The position numbers were made by a program, and so were the translations under genes. This document shows, piece after piece, positions 43,479-55,390 of a stretch of 64,000 bases of DNA. This stretch comes from Hysterangium stoloniferum (lineage: Eukaryota; Basidiomycota; Agaricomycetes; Hysterangiales; Hysterangiaceae), in contig WHVD01000001.1 of assembly GCA_015178975.1 (NCBI GenBank), positions 3,224,001 through 3,288,000 on the forward strand, written 5' to 3'. Within the stretch, counting starts at the first letter, position 1. Every line of letters begins with the position of its first letter. The notes under the pieces were generated by a model, which was not told where the DNA came from, searched no databases, and worked only from the letters and a program-made list of their open reading frames with translations.

Positions 43479-44330
43479 GAGGCTTAGCCATGCTGGTCTT
43501 ATCATTCCTCTCAAAAAAGAACTTTCCATGTTTTTTGCCTTGTGTAGGGTTCAAATCTTCAAGGCTCACCCTTTTCATCAAATTCCTTTCCATCCTCTCA
43601 CTGATGAGAATGTGAATGGGTGTAGGAAGGTTGTCCTCAATCTCTAGATTTGACTCTTCCTATCCAGTCAACATGACCCTAGACTTCTGGAACTTATATC
43701 ATTCTCAATGTGTCTGGTTCCAGGCATTGATAAGAGCCTCTTGCAGATTATTGCTGTAAGTCTGTAAGCTCATGATATTGTCAATAGGTTGTCCTTGCAG
43801 CAAGTAGAGCCATTCTGTGGGAAAAGTCAGAATTAGACAGCGTATTTCTTCCTTCCAGTCCTGATGGGATCCATATAGAAAGTGATAGAGCTTAATCCTT
43901 CACTGAATGTACTGGACTGGAGTTTCACAATCATGACCCATTTGACAAAACCCCATTTCTTCCCATTCTAAAACCAAATATTTGTGCCAGTCCAGGATGG
44001 CATCATCATGCTGAGCGAATGGTGTGCTAACTCCTTAAATACACAGTTGTTCTACATACATAGGTGTGAGTGCTATTCTGGTTGACTGGTAAAAATGTTT
44101 GTTGATAGCTTGGCTTCAATTTGAGGGGTACTTTTGATGGAAGCTTGCCATTGGGAAGTCAATGAAGACTTCCTCATTGTGACATTGCAGGAGAGTTCAA
44201 AGCCAGTGGGTCTTCATCATGGGAGAGAACTGCTCAGTGTCATTGAAGACTTTTGAATTTGATCTTTATCCATAGTCATCATAGATACCTAAGACAATAG
44301 AAAACTTCTTCATAGGAAAAAAATGGTCTG
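43479..44330 (-). pseudogene. Gag remnant of outer element C, N-terminal part
   Basis: A minus-strand frame with segments such as ILDWHKYLVLEWEEMGFCQ, RCLILTFPTEWLYLLQGQ and DNLPTPIHILISERMERN typical of retroelement Gag, ending at the GAGGC target site of element A. Several in-frame stops are present, among them TGA at positions where Arg is expected (for example before RIKLYHF). The other half of the gene is at 21748-21928. Confidence 0.6.
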
Positions 44331-46812
44331 GCCTGGATCACCACTGTGAAGAGTCATTGGAATTCTGATCATCCAATATACAAAGAATATTGACCCTCTA
44401 GGTATGATATGAATATATTGACTATCAAAGTACAATACTAGTATACATACATATTAGGAATAGTAGTTGCCATGAGCAAGTACACAGCTGCTAGAGGTGA
44501 CTAGAATAAAGAGAAATGGAGTTGACCTTAATGGTACAATCCCTAGTCAATTAGACTAAATGAAGTAGAGTGACAATTGGAGGTGATTTGTAAGAAGAGG
44601 TAGAAGGATGTGAAGAGATGTTGTTATCAATGAGTAAGTTGAGCTCTAAGCTTCAACTGTAAAAGTATGAAGCTGAGAAGAAAGCAGTTAAGTTTAAGTT
44701 ATAGCTGTTTGAGACAGCTGAGACATCACCCTAATCACAACTTGCAGTTGGACACTCAATTGATGTCTAGCAAGTTGTGGTTCTGTGTTAAGATATAAGC
44801 CAAAAGGGAAAGGGGGGGCTCTATTCAGGGAGCCAATGATGGTATGTAACTCAGTCAATACAGGGACTGACAATAGAGATCATACTAGTTGGGAGGTCTG
44901 ACTCTATAAATGTAGTGGAGCTTGGCTTCAATATACATACATATGTGTTGCACCCTCATATGAACTGTTAGGGTGCTCTGGTATTTCAAACAGAGCAGAT
45001 ATTATGATAGGAAACAAAGATAAATACTTAGCTCAATCAACCAGGAGGCTGAATTACTAGGAGTTGTAAGGTAAGGGGTCATGGCTTGCTGAAGATGCCT
45101 TCAAGAGTATGAAGATAGGAGTAATAGGACTTGAGAACTAAAAGGGGGTAATTTAAGTCAATATTTGAACTGAAGAAACTGTAGCATACATGAAGGAGCT
45201 TTATACTACAGTGAGATGGTTGATCAGAAGGCTGATCAGAGAGGTGAGAGTGATGATGGATCAAAGAAAGTAGGGAAAGGAACAGGAATCCAAATGAGAC
45301 TAAATACAATATAGCAAAGTATTCTGAAAAGGTGTGAGGTGGCAAATGGGATGTATATGTGGAATGGTAATTGGGGAGCAAACAGAACAGAGATGGGATG
45401 GAAGGCTAAGGTACTAAGATACAAAGAAACAAGTGTCAAGGGCACTGCAGGTGGTGCTAACCATGAGTAGAGGTACTGATAGTGGGATGCCAGAGAGTTA
45501 CAGGGATAAAACAGCTTGTGGGGGTCCGAAACAACAGGGATTTTAACATTCTGGGTTAAAGTGTCTCTGGCCTCTATCCTTTAATATACATGTAACTGTA
45601 CTTGTGAGCTTATAAGCACCTGTGGTCCATAGGTGTACATAGACCTTTGAACTATGAAGGGATAAAATATTCAAAGAATATCTTGAGTAGAAACAATAAT
45701 AAAAATAACTAGAAAATTAAAAAGAATATAACCTGACACAGGTCATTAGGTGTGATGGGAGGGGTACCCCTCACACTCCCATTCAAATATTGACTTAGTT
45801 CAGTCTACTCCTCCTTGTCTCTTCTGTTCACTTAATCTCCAGAATTCTTTGGAACTCTGGTTATCTTCATCTTGTAGGTGGTTGTTAAGATGTGAATTTA
45901 GGACATGTGAATATTTGTGTGAGAGCACAGCACACAAGCTGAAGCCAAGTCCTTCCACTATCCCAAAAATATTCTGATAGTTCCCAGAAAGTTTCCATAT
46001 AATCCCCTGGTAGATCCAGAACTTACCAATGTCCTGAGTTAAGAGTCAGTGCATAAGGATAGACAGACAATCTGGATGGAGGCCAGGATGTAGTGAATAA
46101 AAGCAGGTGGACCAGTTGGAAGATGAAACAATGATGGCTGTAATCCTGGCCATCTTACCACACATACATGGCCACAACTGGTCACTCACCACACTCATAT
46201 TGTTCCCCTGATTGAGCCCAACCAAGATCAGAACCTCTTTTCTTTTCCTACCCTGATCTGGACTCTCAGTTCTCCTTGTTCAGATTTCCCTCTGTTGCAA
46301 ATACCTTAGGGTTCTCGATTCCATATATTAGCTACATGACATCTGTTTTAGAGAAGTAAGCAATCATCCAGAACACAATGCTTTTGTCCTGTCTGTTACT
46401 GACTGAGTGAGGCTGATACCACAGCCTTACAATGACAGACATGAGGCAAGGAGGATAATCAACAGAGATGGATGAGGGATGAAGATCAGGCTCCAGATCA
46501 AATTCCAGTATGAGTCCTAACACTGTGCACTTCTGTCTTCTCACATGGACTGTTGTGTTGGTATTTCAAAAAGGACAAATTGGGGAAAAGTAAAATCTAT
46601 TCCAAGGCACAGATATGACTGGCAATGTAGTGTTTAAGGATGTTATTATTGACCCATGAGAAAGTAGTATTCAGGCCAGGTTGCAGAAGGAGACTGACTT
46701 ATGTCTTTTAGGTTCAATAAATTCAAAAAAGTACATAAAATAATTGTAGATAATTTAAAATTTTAAAAAATTTAAAATATGATTCTCTAATCAGATCACA
46801 TGCCCTGATAAA
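44331..46812. mobile_element. Degenerate LTR-type repeats to the right of element A
   Basis: No gene is supported. 44780-45495 is a family D LTR copy (GAGCTTGGCTTCA, CAACCAGGAGGCTG). About 45880-46050 is another LTR-like copy carrying the motif GCACACAAGCTGAAGCCAAG. The rest is CpG-poor AT-rich sequence. A sharp return to CpG-containing DNA occurs near 46820. Confidence 0.5.
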
Positions 46813-47025
46813 TTGTCGATGAAGAGTAAAGTTGTGGGGGTAGTGGAGGGCTTGCCCCTTGTGATGATCATACAAGATAGCAGCGACGATATCGACTCCG
46901 AAGATGGTCCTGTGGAAATTCGTTCAACCGTCCATGACGCACTGCAGGTGGTACATCAGGGATTTGGGAATGTCTACACCGACTATCTAGACTCCCTAGC
47001 CTTCCTAGACTCCCTAGATCTATAG
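46813..47025 (+). CDS. Small acidic hypothetical reading frame
   Basis: 70 codons with normal CpG content just outside the repeat block, containing IIQDSSDDIDSEDGP. It ends in a CTAGACTCCCTAG repeat (about 46987-47015). I do not recognise it. It may be a remnant of a displaced gene rather than a gene. Confidence 0.2.
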   Translation: MSMKSKVVGVVEGLPLVMIIQDSSDDIDSEDGPVEIRSTVHDALQVVHQGFGNVYTDYLDSLAFLDSLDL

Positions 47026-48285
47026 TAAGCTTTTATACCGACTAGTAATAGGGATGTCGCGAACGTAAGGTGTCTAGCCGAGTCTAGCTGAGCTAGCTAG
47101 CTCTCCTGATGGCTCTAGACAATATAGACGGCATACTTACTGATCTTCCCACTTTCCTGATGTAACAGCTCTTTCAAAATCCCAACAGATATGTTAACGA
47201 GATGACATTGCTCGAAACCTGGAGACAATTTTGGGATCATTCAACGGTTGACTCTGTTTAAACCAAGTTGAATCCATGGAAAGTACTGCCATAAATATCT
47301 TCTCTCGTCTCCAAATTCTGTAGCTGCTCATAATCTTCAAATGTTTATTTAGAACATTTATCTCAATTTGTTTTCAGATTTTTGATCGTTTCGATGTTTT
47401 CCAATCTATTTTTAGAACGATCCTCGATTGCCATACACCTTAGTAAACCCCTTGTGTCGGGAGCTTCCACGAAAAAGGTAATGGTTTATGGGGGGTTCGA
47501 CTGTATTGCAAGCCGTTGTATTTCGCCCCGGCAATACCCGAGGCAACGAGTCTATGATTCCCAACTCTGTATATCGACTGGCTCATGCCAGGAAAATGAG
47601 GGGAAATACAAAAAAAACATATCAAGACAAGATGAATGACTTAACGGTTCATCCCAGGATGTGTGCGCGTGAGCACAAGCTGGCAGTGTAGGGCTCAAGG
47701 AGAAAGGGCCGTTCAGGGATGTTCCCAACTCCCCCATACCCAGTAAACCCCGTTCACGAAGTTTAACTTTGTTTGACATATATGAAGTATTTCTTCACTC
47801 ATCTTCAAAGTATACAGTATAGTTTTATAAAGAATTTAATTCTTACCTGGGAGATATGTGAGACCTGGATAAAGCCAGCGTTGTTATTTGAGCATTTGCG
47901 CAAATTCATTCAAATTTTGGTGTATGACTTGCATCAGATACAACTTATGTCTCAGTTGACAAACGGTTAATATGTGATCGTTCTGTGCGGGGTTCATACA
48001 TATACACGAGATGAACACGAGGTCACAACGATTTTTTGTCTTGCTGGTGACGAAACATATGCCATTAACACTAGTAACCCACGGGCCTCACGACTTCAAT
48101 CATGTTGAGACAATGAAGATAGGAGCAAACATGTGGAGTACGCAGACAAGGGAATTAGATATTACTACCACCTTTAGTCTACTCAACCATCAGTTCGGTC
48201 AACGAATAGCCCTAGCCTACTTGTCGCCACGGTTTCTTATTAGAAACAATCCTCGACGTTATACAGAATACGCGCAATACGGTAG
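47026..48285. other. Intergenic, promoter side of the J-domain-like gene
   Basis: Mixed composition, no convincing gene. A 92-codon frame at 48011-48289 could hold an upstream exon of the next gene, but I found no persuasive splice. Confidence 0.4.
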
Positions 48286-49044
48286 ATGAGAAGAACTCAG
48301 GACTGGGTCGAAGGGCAGACTATACGGGATGCCCCGTCACCGACAGAAAAGACTCGAGATTGGCTCTGGCAGCAATACGTTGGCCAGGTCGAAGAAATAG
48401 AGGCACAGCGAAAACTGAAGGAAAGGGAGGCGGAGCGGAAGTGGTGGGAGGCAGCCGCTCGTAACATAGACAAGCAAGCACAGCGGTGGGTGGCCCAAGC
48501 TGAGGCTGCACGTCAGGCCGCACTGCTTGAAGCTGAGAAAACGAGACGGTTACAAGACGAAGTTCGGAAGGTCAGGGAACGGGCAGAAAAACGAGAGGCC
48601 GAAAGGCGACGCATACGAGTGGAAGCGAAGATTATGAGCGACGGGGATTATTCGAGTCGCATACAAACTCGTAAAAAACGAGAGAACGCGAAGACAAGGG
48701 TTATCGAATCGTGGAACAAGTACGAGAGTCGATGGCGTTCCCTGCAATCCTCTCCGGAGGAACTCTTGACATTTCAAACGGTTCCATGGCCACTAATCGC
48801 CACGCCTTCATCACCATCGTCGATTTCCGGGAAGAATATCTCCTTTTTCTTGTTATCGTCCCTTCATTCTGGGAACAAATCGCGGAAAGAAAGGATCAGG
48901 GAAGCGATGCAGCGCTGGCATAATGACAAATTCGAACCACGCATACTACCTCGGGTCGTGGAGCGCGACCGCGGTACGGTCAAGGAGGGTGTGGACATCG
49001 TTGTGCGATGTCTTAACGATCTTCTCGCCAGGGTTAATGAATGA
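48286..49044 (+). CDS. Coiled-coil protein with J-domain-like C terminus (NFKBIL1-like)
   Basis: 252 residues from the ATG at 48286. The first half is a charged helical region (VEEIEAQRKLKEREAERKWW and following Arg/Glu/Ala-rich sequence). The C-terminal part reads YESRWRSLQS, TVPWPL, SLHSGNKSRKERIREAMQRW and RWHNDKFEPRILPRVVERDR, which resembles the end of the NFKBIL1-type family, where a short J-domain-like helix carries RWHPDRF. Here the HPD is HND, so stimulation of Hsp70 is doubtful. In animals NFKBIL1 is linked to RNA processing; a nuclear role here is inference. An upstream exon may be missing. Confidence 0.6.
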   Translation: MRRTQDWVEGQTIRDAPSPTEKTRDWLWQQYVGQVEEIEAQRKLKEREAERKWWEAAARNIDKQAQRWVAQAEAARQAALLEAEKTRRLQDEVRKVRERAEKREAERRRIRVEAKIMSDGDYSSRIQTRKKRENAKTRVIESWNKYESRWRSLQSSPEELLTFQTVPWPLIATPSSPSSISGKNISFFLLSSLHSGNKSRKERIREAMQRWHNDKFEPRILPRVVERDRGTVKEGVDIVVRCLNDLLARVNE

Positions 49045-50045
49045 GGTTTTCTTTTCACCAGAATGCACCGCCCATAATATGAGATTGCAATGAAGCGTTC
49101 CCACTGAACCACTCAGAGAGCTCGCATACTTTCAATGACCGCTAGACGGGTGGTCCGAGGAGTGACGACCGCTCGATTTGAAGAGATGCTCACTATGGTT
49201 GATCCGATAGTTAATATCGTCTGACCGATCTGTCTGCCCTGGATCGCGTGAGATGTGCGGAACCACAGGAGGGAGGACAATAAGCTTTTACAAAATCGCA
49301 CAACTCTATTTTACAAACGAGCCGTCGTCAGGCTTTAGGTCAGCCACGCGTCCCAAGAAGGATATTAGTATGACGCACTTGATGAAAATGAATTGAGCTA
49401 CTACCGAATTCCACATGTCCTAAGCTGTTTCTTCGCGGGGCGCATGCACGCCGCGGGGACATTAACTGGTCATAAAACACAACACGATTCTTGGCAGCGT
49501 TCTTGACAAGATAAGGGATATTTGCTACCAAAAACGGTTTGGCCTAACCATCCATGCCTCCTCATATATCTATGTGCAAGAAAAGATCTACTTATGGTTA
49601 TTGATAGCAAGTGAAGATTGTGAATAATCGTTACCGGTTGATCAAGGTGAAATAAGATGGCCATGATAGAGTCGGACTCGTGTTCTGATATTAAAAACAA
49701 TTTGATTATTTAACAACAAAATGTTCATTTAAGACGGCTCAGATTAGATTGATTGGATTAGATTCTCACAGGTACGCAACCACGTACCGGTCCTACAGCC
49801 ACCCTAATTGTACTACTGACCCAACAATTTCGTTCGGAGCTTCAATTACATTGTCATGTGCACTCGACTACACGTTCGATAATATAATAATTCTTCAATA
49901 ACCTGCTGCTGATACTATAAAGTGCTTGCCGTTCAGTAAGGCATGAGGAAAAATGAAGTATGATCAAAGAAGGCCTGATACATCGAAGTTTAATTGGACG
50001 TTCGTCGGCTGTTCACACTTATGTCAGCAGTCCTTCTAGACCTCC
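49045..50045. other. Intergenic between two plus-strand genes
   Basis: No supported gene. A GATTAGATTGATTGGATTAG repeat lies at about 49743-49765 and may be part of the promoter of the next gene. Confidence 0.5.
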
Positions 50046-50895
50046 ATGACCACAACCAACGCCTCGCTGCTTACTCGCTCTCAAACAGTATACGCTGCCA
50101 AGAAACGAGCCAAAAAGGCACAGATACCTGAGATTATCTTCGATGATGAGGCGCGAAGGTGTGTGAACCTGTGAAACTCGATAACTCGTTTTGGAAAATA
50201 TTCAGCGATGGACTGCAGAGATTATTTGACCGGGTTCCGAAAGCGTAATTTGGAAAAAAAGGAGTCTAAACGGAAAAGGGCTATTGAAAGGGAGCGGCTA
50301 GAAAGATTAGAAATACGAAAGCAGGTAGTACCCGCCTTTATTTGACTAAATATTACCTCTTTTACGTGATCGCGATTATAGCAACGGCAAGAATTAGCAG
50401 AACGTGCCGCAAAAAATGCCAAAGAAGTGGAGAGCGCTCTGGGCATGCAGAGTATGTATCTTATCTATTCATATGAATGGTTCGGATGTTTCTAATGGTG
50501 TGGCGCGCGAAGGTGGAGAGCCCGAGGACGAGAAAGCGGCTGCTGGAGAATCCCATAATGAAGCATTAGAATTCTCAGATGAAGAGCATCTCGCTGTCGT
50601 AACGGTTGTTGAAGATTTCTCCCCTGATTCGCTCCTCCATGGTGAAGCGCGGCAAGCAGCAGCCCTATCGGACACTTCGCAGCATGCGTCGGATGCGGCC
50701 ATTCCCCATCAAAGTGGATCTAGATCTCAGGACAAGGCTACGGCGAGGATCAAGCAAAGAATAAAGGCCAAGCCAAAGAAAGTACATTATGAAACACAAG
50801 CGGCAAGAAAAGCAGAAAGAACCAAGCAACGAGCGCGAAAGGCTGAAAAGGCGGAGAGAGCTGTGGTCAAGAAGAAAACCCGGTCAAGGAGATAG
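50046..50895 (+). CDS. NOL12/RRP17-type nucleolar protein
   Basis: The family (yeast Rrp17, human NOL12) works in the nucleolus in 5' processing of pre-ribosomal RNA. Four exons: 50046-50158, 50219-50324, 50382-50451 and 50513-50895, with consistent phases, 223 residues. The conserved N-terminal signature is complete: EIIFDDEARR/DYLTGFRKRN, then a long basic helix (LEKKESKRKRAIERERLERL, QELAERAAKNAKEVES). An acidic middle (EPEDEKAAAGE) follows, and the C-terminal tail is Lys/Arg-rich (KKVHYETQAARKAERTKQRA, KKKTRSRR) and suits nucleolar targeting. Start chosen at the only ATG before the signature. Confidence 0.85.
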
Positions 50896-51397
50896 TGATC
50901 TGGTAGTCTGCGGTTCAAACTGTACGTGGAGTTCATATGCGATGCTTCTATGGTTTGGCTGAACGTGTCTCTAATAGCAACTATTATTGATTATTTGAGT
51001 ACTCTCGTATCGTGGGAGGATATTCATCAAATTTTCTGACCTTTCTTATCTTGCCACATTGGCGCGAGACTCCGGCATTTCAAAGGGCAAAGGCCTCATG
51101 TACGTACACCGCCTCTCTAATCCATATAAATTTGGTGCCTATTTGGACTATATCCTTCATCACGTGATCCCATTCCTGTTGTTTGGTCCACAAATTTTAA
51201 TTCTGAAGGGGCTTCTCAAGTTCACCGTCTCTTATTCACCACCAACGTAAATTTTGGTGCACGTGGCTTTCATGGGCAAAGATGAGCGCTGCCATTGCCG
51301 CCGGCTTCAATATCCTGATTCCGGGTCCATTGCATGGTCTATAGTATAAGTAGTAAGTTTTATCGTTGAAACGCCACTCACTCCTCCATCTTCAATC
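50896..51397. promoter_or_regulatory. Spacer upstream of the dioxygenase gene
   Basis: Holds the promoter of the next gene; no other gene seen. CACGTGATC at 51161 and GCACGTGGC at 51258 contain E-box cores CACGTG, possible bHLH factor sites. Confidence 0.3.
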
Positions 51398-52609
51398 ATG
51401 TCAGTTTTTAAAGCCCTGCGGTCAACGTCCGTCGACTTCTACAGGGCCAACGGTTACCTGCTACTCCCCAAATTGTATAATCCCTTCGAGACGGCGAAAA
51501 TTAATGTGTGGAGGAAGGAGATCCAGTCTTGGAAGAGTCATCCTGTCAAAAATTATTTGCAGTACTATGAGATGAATTCTGAGAAGCAATTGGTCCCCTG
51601 CGCGAGCGAAGTATAAAAGGCCACCATCTTTCATCTTTTTTTTTGCTGATAACTATCTATAGAACTTCGCTGCTCACCATGAAGATTTTAATAGGCTCTT
51701 TAGAAGTGAGAGGTTGACGAGTATGTTGATGCAGATTTGGGACGATGAGGTGTAAGTCCTTCGCCACTTTTCCGTGGTCCCTACGTGCTTATTCAAAAAC
51801 AAACAGGTGTCTCTTTAAGGTAAAACATATTTCTACCGGCTCTTTGAGGACCCTCACTCTATCTTCCACTCATAATAATCATATAACAGGAGAAAATCAG
51901 TAAGACTTTATCGTCATCCTTTCAAAGCATGGACTTGTTCATCACCTTTGTTCACAGATTATAAAGGATCCGGTGGCGGGGGATACGCTCCTCATTACGA
52001 TGCCGTCTCATACGCTCACATCGATCCCAATGCGCGTACATTTGCTTCCATCCTTGTTGCGGCTGAGGAAGCGACTCCTCTAAACGGTTGCTTGGAGATC
52101 GTCCCAGGCAGCCATAAGAGAGAGAATTTACCCCCACTTCGAAGTGATAAAACGATCAGGGACGAGTGGTCGATGAGACAAATGTGGAAGTCAATTCCCC
52201 TCCAGCCAGGTAACACCCAAATGTATTATATCCTCGACATGATCTGACCTTTACGAATAGGGGATGCCCTCCTTTTCGATAGCTACCTTGCTCATCGCTC
52301 GGGCGACAACAATTCGCCCAACGACCGCGCGACCATATACGCGACGTTTGTTCATTACTCACTTATTTTTAACTGACTTATCGATGACACGGTCTGTAGT
52401 TACAACCCGAAAGGCCAAGGTGGCGACTTGCATGATGCATATTATGCCCATCGTATAAAGTATTATCCAGATCAGGCAAAGCGTCAACCCAACGTGGATT
52501 ACAGCTACGGTGCAGAGATATATGGTATGTATTCGGCGGACATGTATCAACTCCTGCTTAACACCTCCACACAGCCTGTGCGACGCCAATGGAAACCGGG
52601 CATCAGTAG
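51398..52609 (+). CDS. Phytanoyl-CoA dioxygenase (PhyH) family protein
   Basis: A non-haem iron, 2-oxoglutarate-dependent oxygenase; the substrate cannot be told from sequence. Eight exons: 51398-51610, 51663-51751, 51807-51819, 51890-51899, 51958-52209, 52261-52345, 52400-52524 and 52575-52609, all phases consistent, 273 residues. Iron ligands: HYD in YAPHYDAVSYAHID (about 51993-52001) and the distal His in LLFDSYLAHRSGDN (about 52293). Other family features are NGCLEIVPGSHK and NDRATIYATYNP. It starts with FKALRSTSVDFYRANGYLLL, the usual PhyH opening. Two consecutive micro-exons of 13 and 10 bp are needed to keep the frame. The last intron is less certain; without it the frame ends at 52625. 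Confidence 0.87.
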
Positions 52610-52625
52610 CGGAAACATTAGGTAG

Positions 52626-53300
52626 GTACGAACGTTGAATTTTTACAGAAGTTGTGGGTGACAATAGCTTCAGTCTTATCCTAATCCAGTTTACTATGTA
52701 ACATGGCTATGTATCAGAACCCGAAATATATCTAGCGCCGTTAATAACTTAATTGAATGTTACAAATCAGCACATGTACTCTCAGACATAAGATTAACCG
52801 CTGGTTCCCTCAAAGCCAAGAGAGCCAGCTTTCCACCTTCGTGACATCATCTGATTTAGACTAAAGTGGTAGGGGCGACTCGCGTGGCCAAATTGTCGAT
52901 TTCATAGATCTTTGCTTTGTATTCTCAATCTCAAGCATTCTAATTAGGGCCCGAATCGGAAATGTGAAGTCAATTGTGATGCTGAATTAGACCAATAATG
53001 ACTTCAAAACCTTATGCTTGATCACGCGGACATCATCCATTCATTCCATGTGATATGCTATTTGCAGTTATGGAATGTGTTTGTCCTATTTTTTCAGCAT
53101 TAGAGAAAGGACCGGGCCATGGCTGTTCCTTCATCTCGACTGTTTATGAACAGATTTTTTCCCCGACGCAACCAACCTGAGCATTCCCTTGCCGCCAGAG
53201 ATAATCACGGCTGTAATAATGAAAGGGGGAGTACAAAACCAGGCACGTATTTCCCCCGCACCGGTTATTGACTGAGTAAGTGTTCTTTTCATTTTCAGCC
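52626..53300. other. Intergenic, nothing supported
   Basis: AT-rich single-copy sequence downstream of the dioxygenase gene, with no coherent reading frame or RNA gene that I can see. Confidence 0.5.
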
Positions 53301-54045
53301 GTTGGCTTGCAGACGCTTCCCGCTTATTGACTTGACAGCTCTGCGTGATTACGCCAGAACATGCGGGGTAGATTCCTCCTCCACCTGCACTACCCCTTTC
53401 ACATTTCGTTGAATGCAAGATTAACGGAGTTAACACATTTAAATAGTAAATACATCGCAATAATGAATCAAAAGAAGACCGTTATCAACAGTAGCACAAC
53501 GGAATAATGTGAAAGCCCAAGAGAATATCAAAGATCCCTGTCCAATAATGATAATACCCCAGTGAGGAGAAGAAGTGCCCAGCATTGGACTATATCATGG
53601 TTCATGGCTGGTGTTCACCACGCATCCAGTGCTTTGACGCTAATATAAATAACGTGGGCGCTGCGACCGTGCCGATAATCAGAAGCTCTTGGATTGCAGA
53701 TGCTTCTTACTTATTGACTTGACAGGTAATAGGTGACTGCGCGAGAACATACTCCTCTCCCACATACACTACCCCTTTCACATTTCGTTAAATGCACGTT
53801 TAACGAGGGTTAACAGATTTAAATACATGGACCAGAAGAAGGCGTCCACCATCACATCACGGACACAACGGGATAATGTAGAAGTCGACGAGAATATCAA
53901 ATATCCCTGTCCAATAATGATAATAACGAATGTGCAGAAGAAGTAACATTCATCGTGGCTCATGGCCTGGAGTTAACCGCGTATCCAGTGCTTTGATGTT
54001 AATACAAGGCGAGTGCGGGAACCATGCCTACAGTCAGAAGTTCTT
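53301..54045. repeat. Direct duplication of about 390 bp
   Basis: The segment from TTGCAGACGCTTCCCGCTTA (about 53306) recurs from TTGCAGATGCTTCTTACTTA (about 53695). Shared blocks are CACTACCCCTTTCACATTTC, GAGAATATCAAAKATCCCTG and ATCCAGTGCTTTGA. The copies have diverged by many point changes and small indels. No coding sequence is supported. Confidence 0.8.
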
Positions 54046-55092
54046 GAAGACTTGTATCTTATTATGGCGTTCACAGGCTGCGTCTCTGGTGCTAAAACAT
54101 TAAAAAGTAAGCTGGGAAATAGTTGCAGCAAAGCAGGGGAGCACGGGGAACAAAGGGAACAAGGGGAGGTTATTCTCACTAACTATTAAAATAACCGCTT
54201 CCCCACAGGATTGAACTCAAAGAATGACTTTTTTAGAACGACAAGATCCTCATACGTTTTGTCATGAATACTCCGCGGTATTACATGCCCCGACAACATA
54301 TTTAGAGTCACCGACAATTTAAGCTCCACGGGTGCTATGTTGATCGCACTTGAATCTGGTTAGAGTAGGGGCAAAGCAGATTATTCAAAAATGATAAGGA
54401 AATAAGTCCCTCACATAAGGTATGTATTGTTTAAACGTGGATCACATCCTACCAACTTCACATGTAGTGCGGACCCAAAAGTCTAGTTACAGACATGTCA
54501 AGTATGTGCTTTGTTCGGAAATTACGGCGCGGATACCGTTTATAATATATATTGTCTCCATTGATTGCCATCTGATTCTTGATACTTTCTTTGTGGATTC
54601 TTAGCTTCAGGGTAGTCTGAATGTAGGGTGCGGAAAGCTTTACTCAGGCCATCTGACATCAACCGCCAGCATCTCAGCCCGTCGGCGACATTAAGAAAGA
54701 AAACTCATCCAATATAATAGGTGGTACGCAATGTCCGATGAGGCTTAACCGATGATGGACATCCAGAGTTGGCACCAGCCTGTATTGTGGCAATGTGCGG
54801 ACCTTCAAGTTAGAATCCAGGAGGCAGAATAAGAAATCGGGACCTCCTAGAGTCAGATCAACGGCGCCAGAATCAACCTGTAGAGAAGCGCCGCGTCAGA
54901 GGATGCACGGAGCTGGGGTCCACTGAATTATTGTTTTATTTTCGAGTTTTCAAGATATAGTACTGAGAGGCCGAGGCCTAGTTCTCACCTAACACATACG
55001 CCACGTTGGCGGGGGTGGGTTCCTCATTGCCTTGGAATGAGTTTTGGAAGATTACTAACTGACTGGATAATCGTCAAACTAGCATCTTGATG
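54046..55092. other. Intergenic, nothing firmly supported
   Basis: Single-copy looking sequence with normal CpG content. Part of 54600-55090 may belong to the LINE remnant that follows, but no readable domain was found. Confidence 0.4.
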
Positions 55093-55390
55093 CAACAGTT
55101 GAGAACGGGACATATGCCACTAAACAAGCATTTTCATCGAATCGGGACCTGGGAAACCCCCTTTCGGGATGAGTGTAAGACTAAGGACGGGACGCCGTTC
55201 CACTATGTGATTGCTTGCCCAAAGTATCGAACGCAGCGCGACAAGATGAGAAGCCAATTGCCGTAGGCCGTAGGTTTACCTTCGCGAACCTATTGTCCAA
55301 CGAGCAGGCGATTTCGATGCTGCCTTCGACATGTGGACGAGACAGGCACGCTACGGGGATTTCAAACCGTACAGCAGAATGATTAGGACC
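55093..55390 (+). mobile_element. 3' remnant of a non-LTR (LINE-type) retrotransposon
   Basis: The frame 55093-55265 reads QQLRTGHMPLNKHFHRIGTW, DECKTKD and HYVIACPKYRTQRDKM. That is the Cys/His segment found at the end of fungal LINE polyproteins (LRTGH..PLN..L.RIG, then C..C, H, CP.YR..R). After a stop, a shifted frame gives LRHVDETGTL, which resembles the final part of such proteins. No RT domain remains. Confidence 0.6.

Noticed and set aside
48011..48289. 92-codon frame before the J-domain-like gene as a separate gene
   Set aside because: No domain, and it overlaps the next start by 4 bp; it might contain an upstream exon, but no good splice was found.
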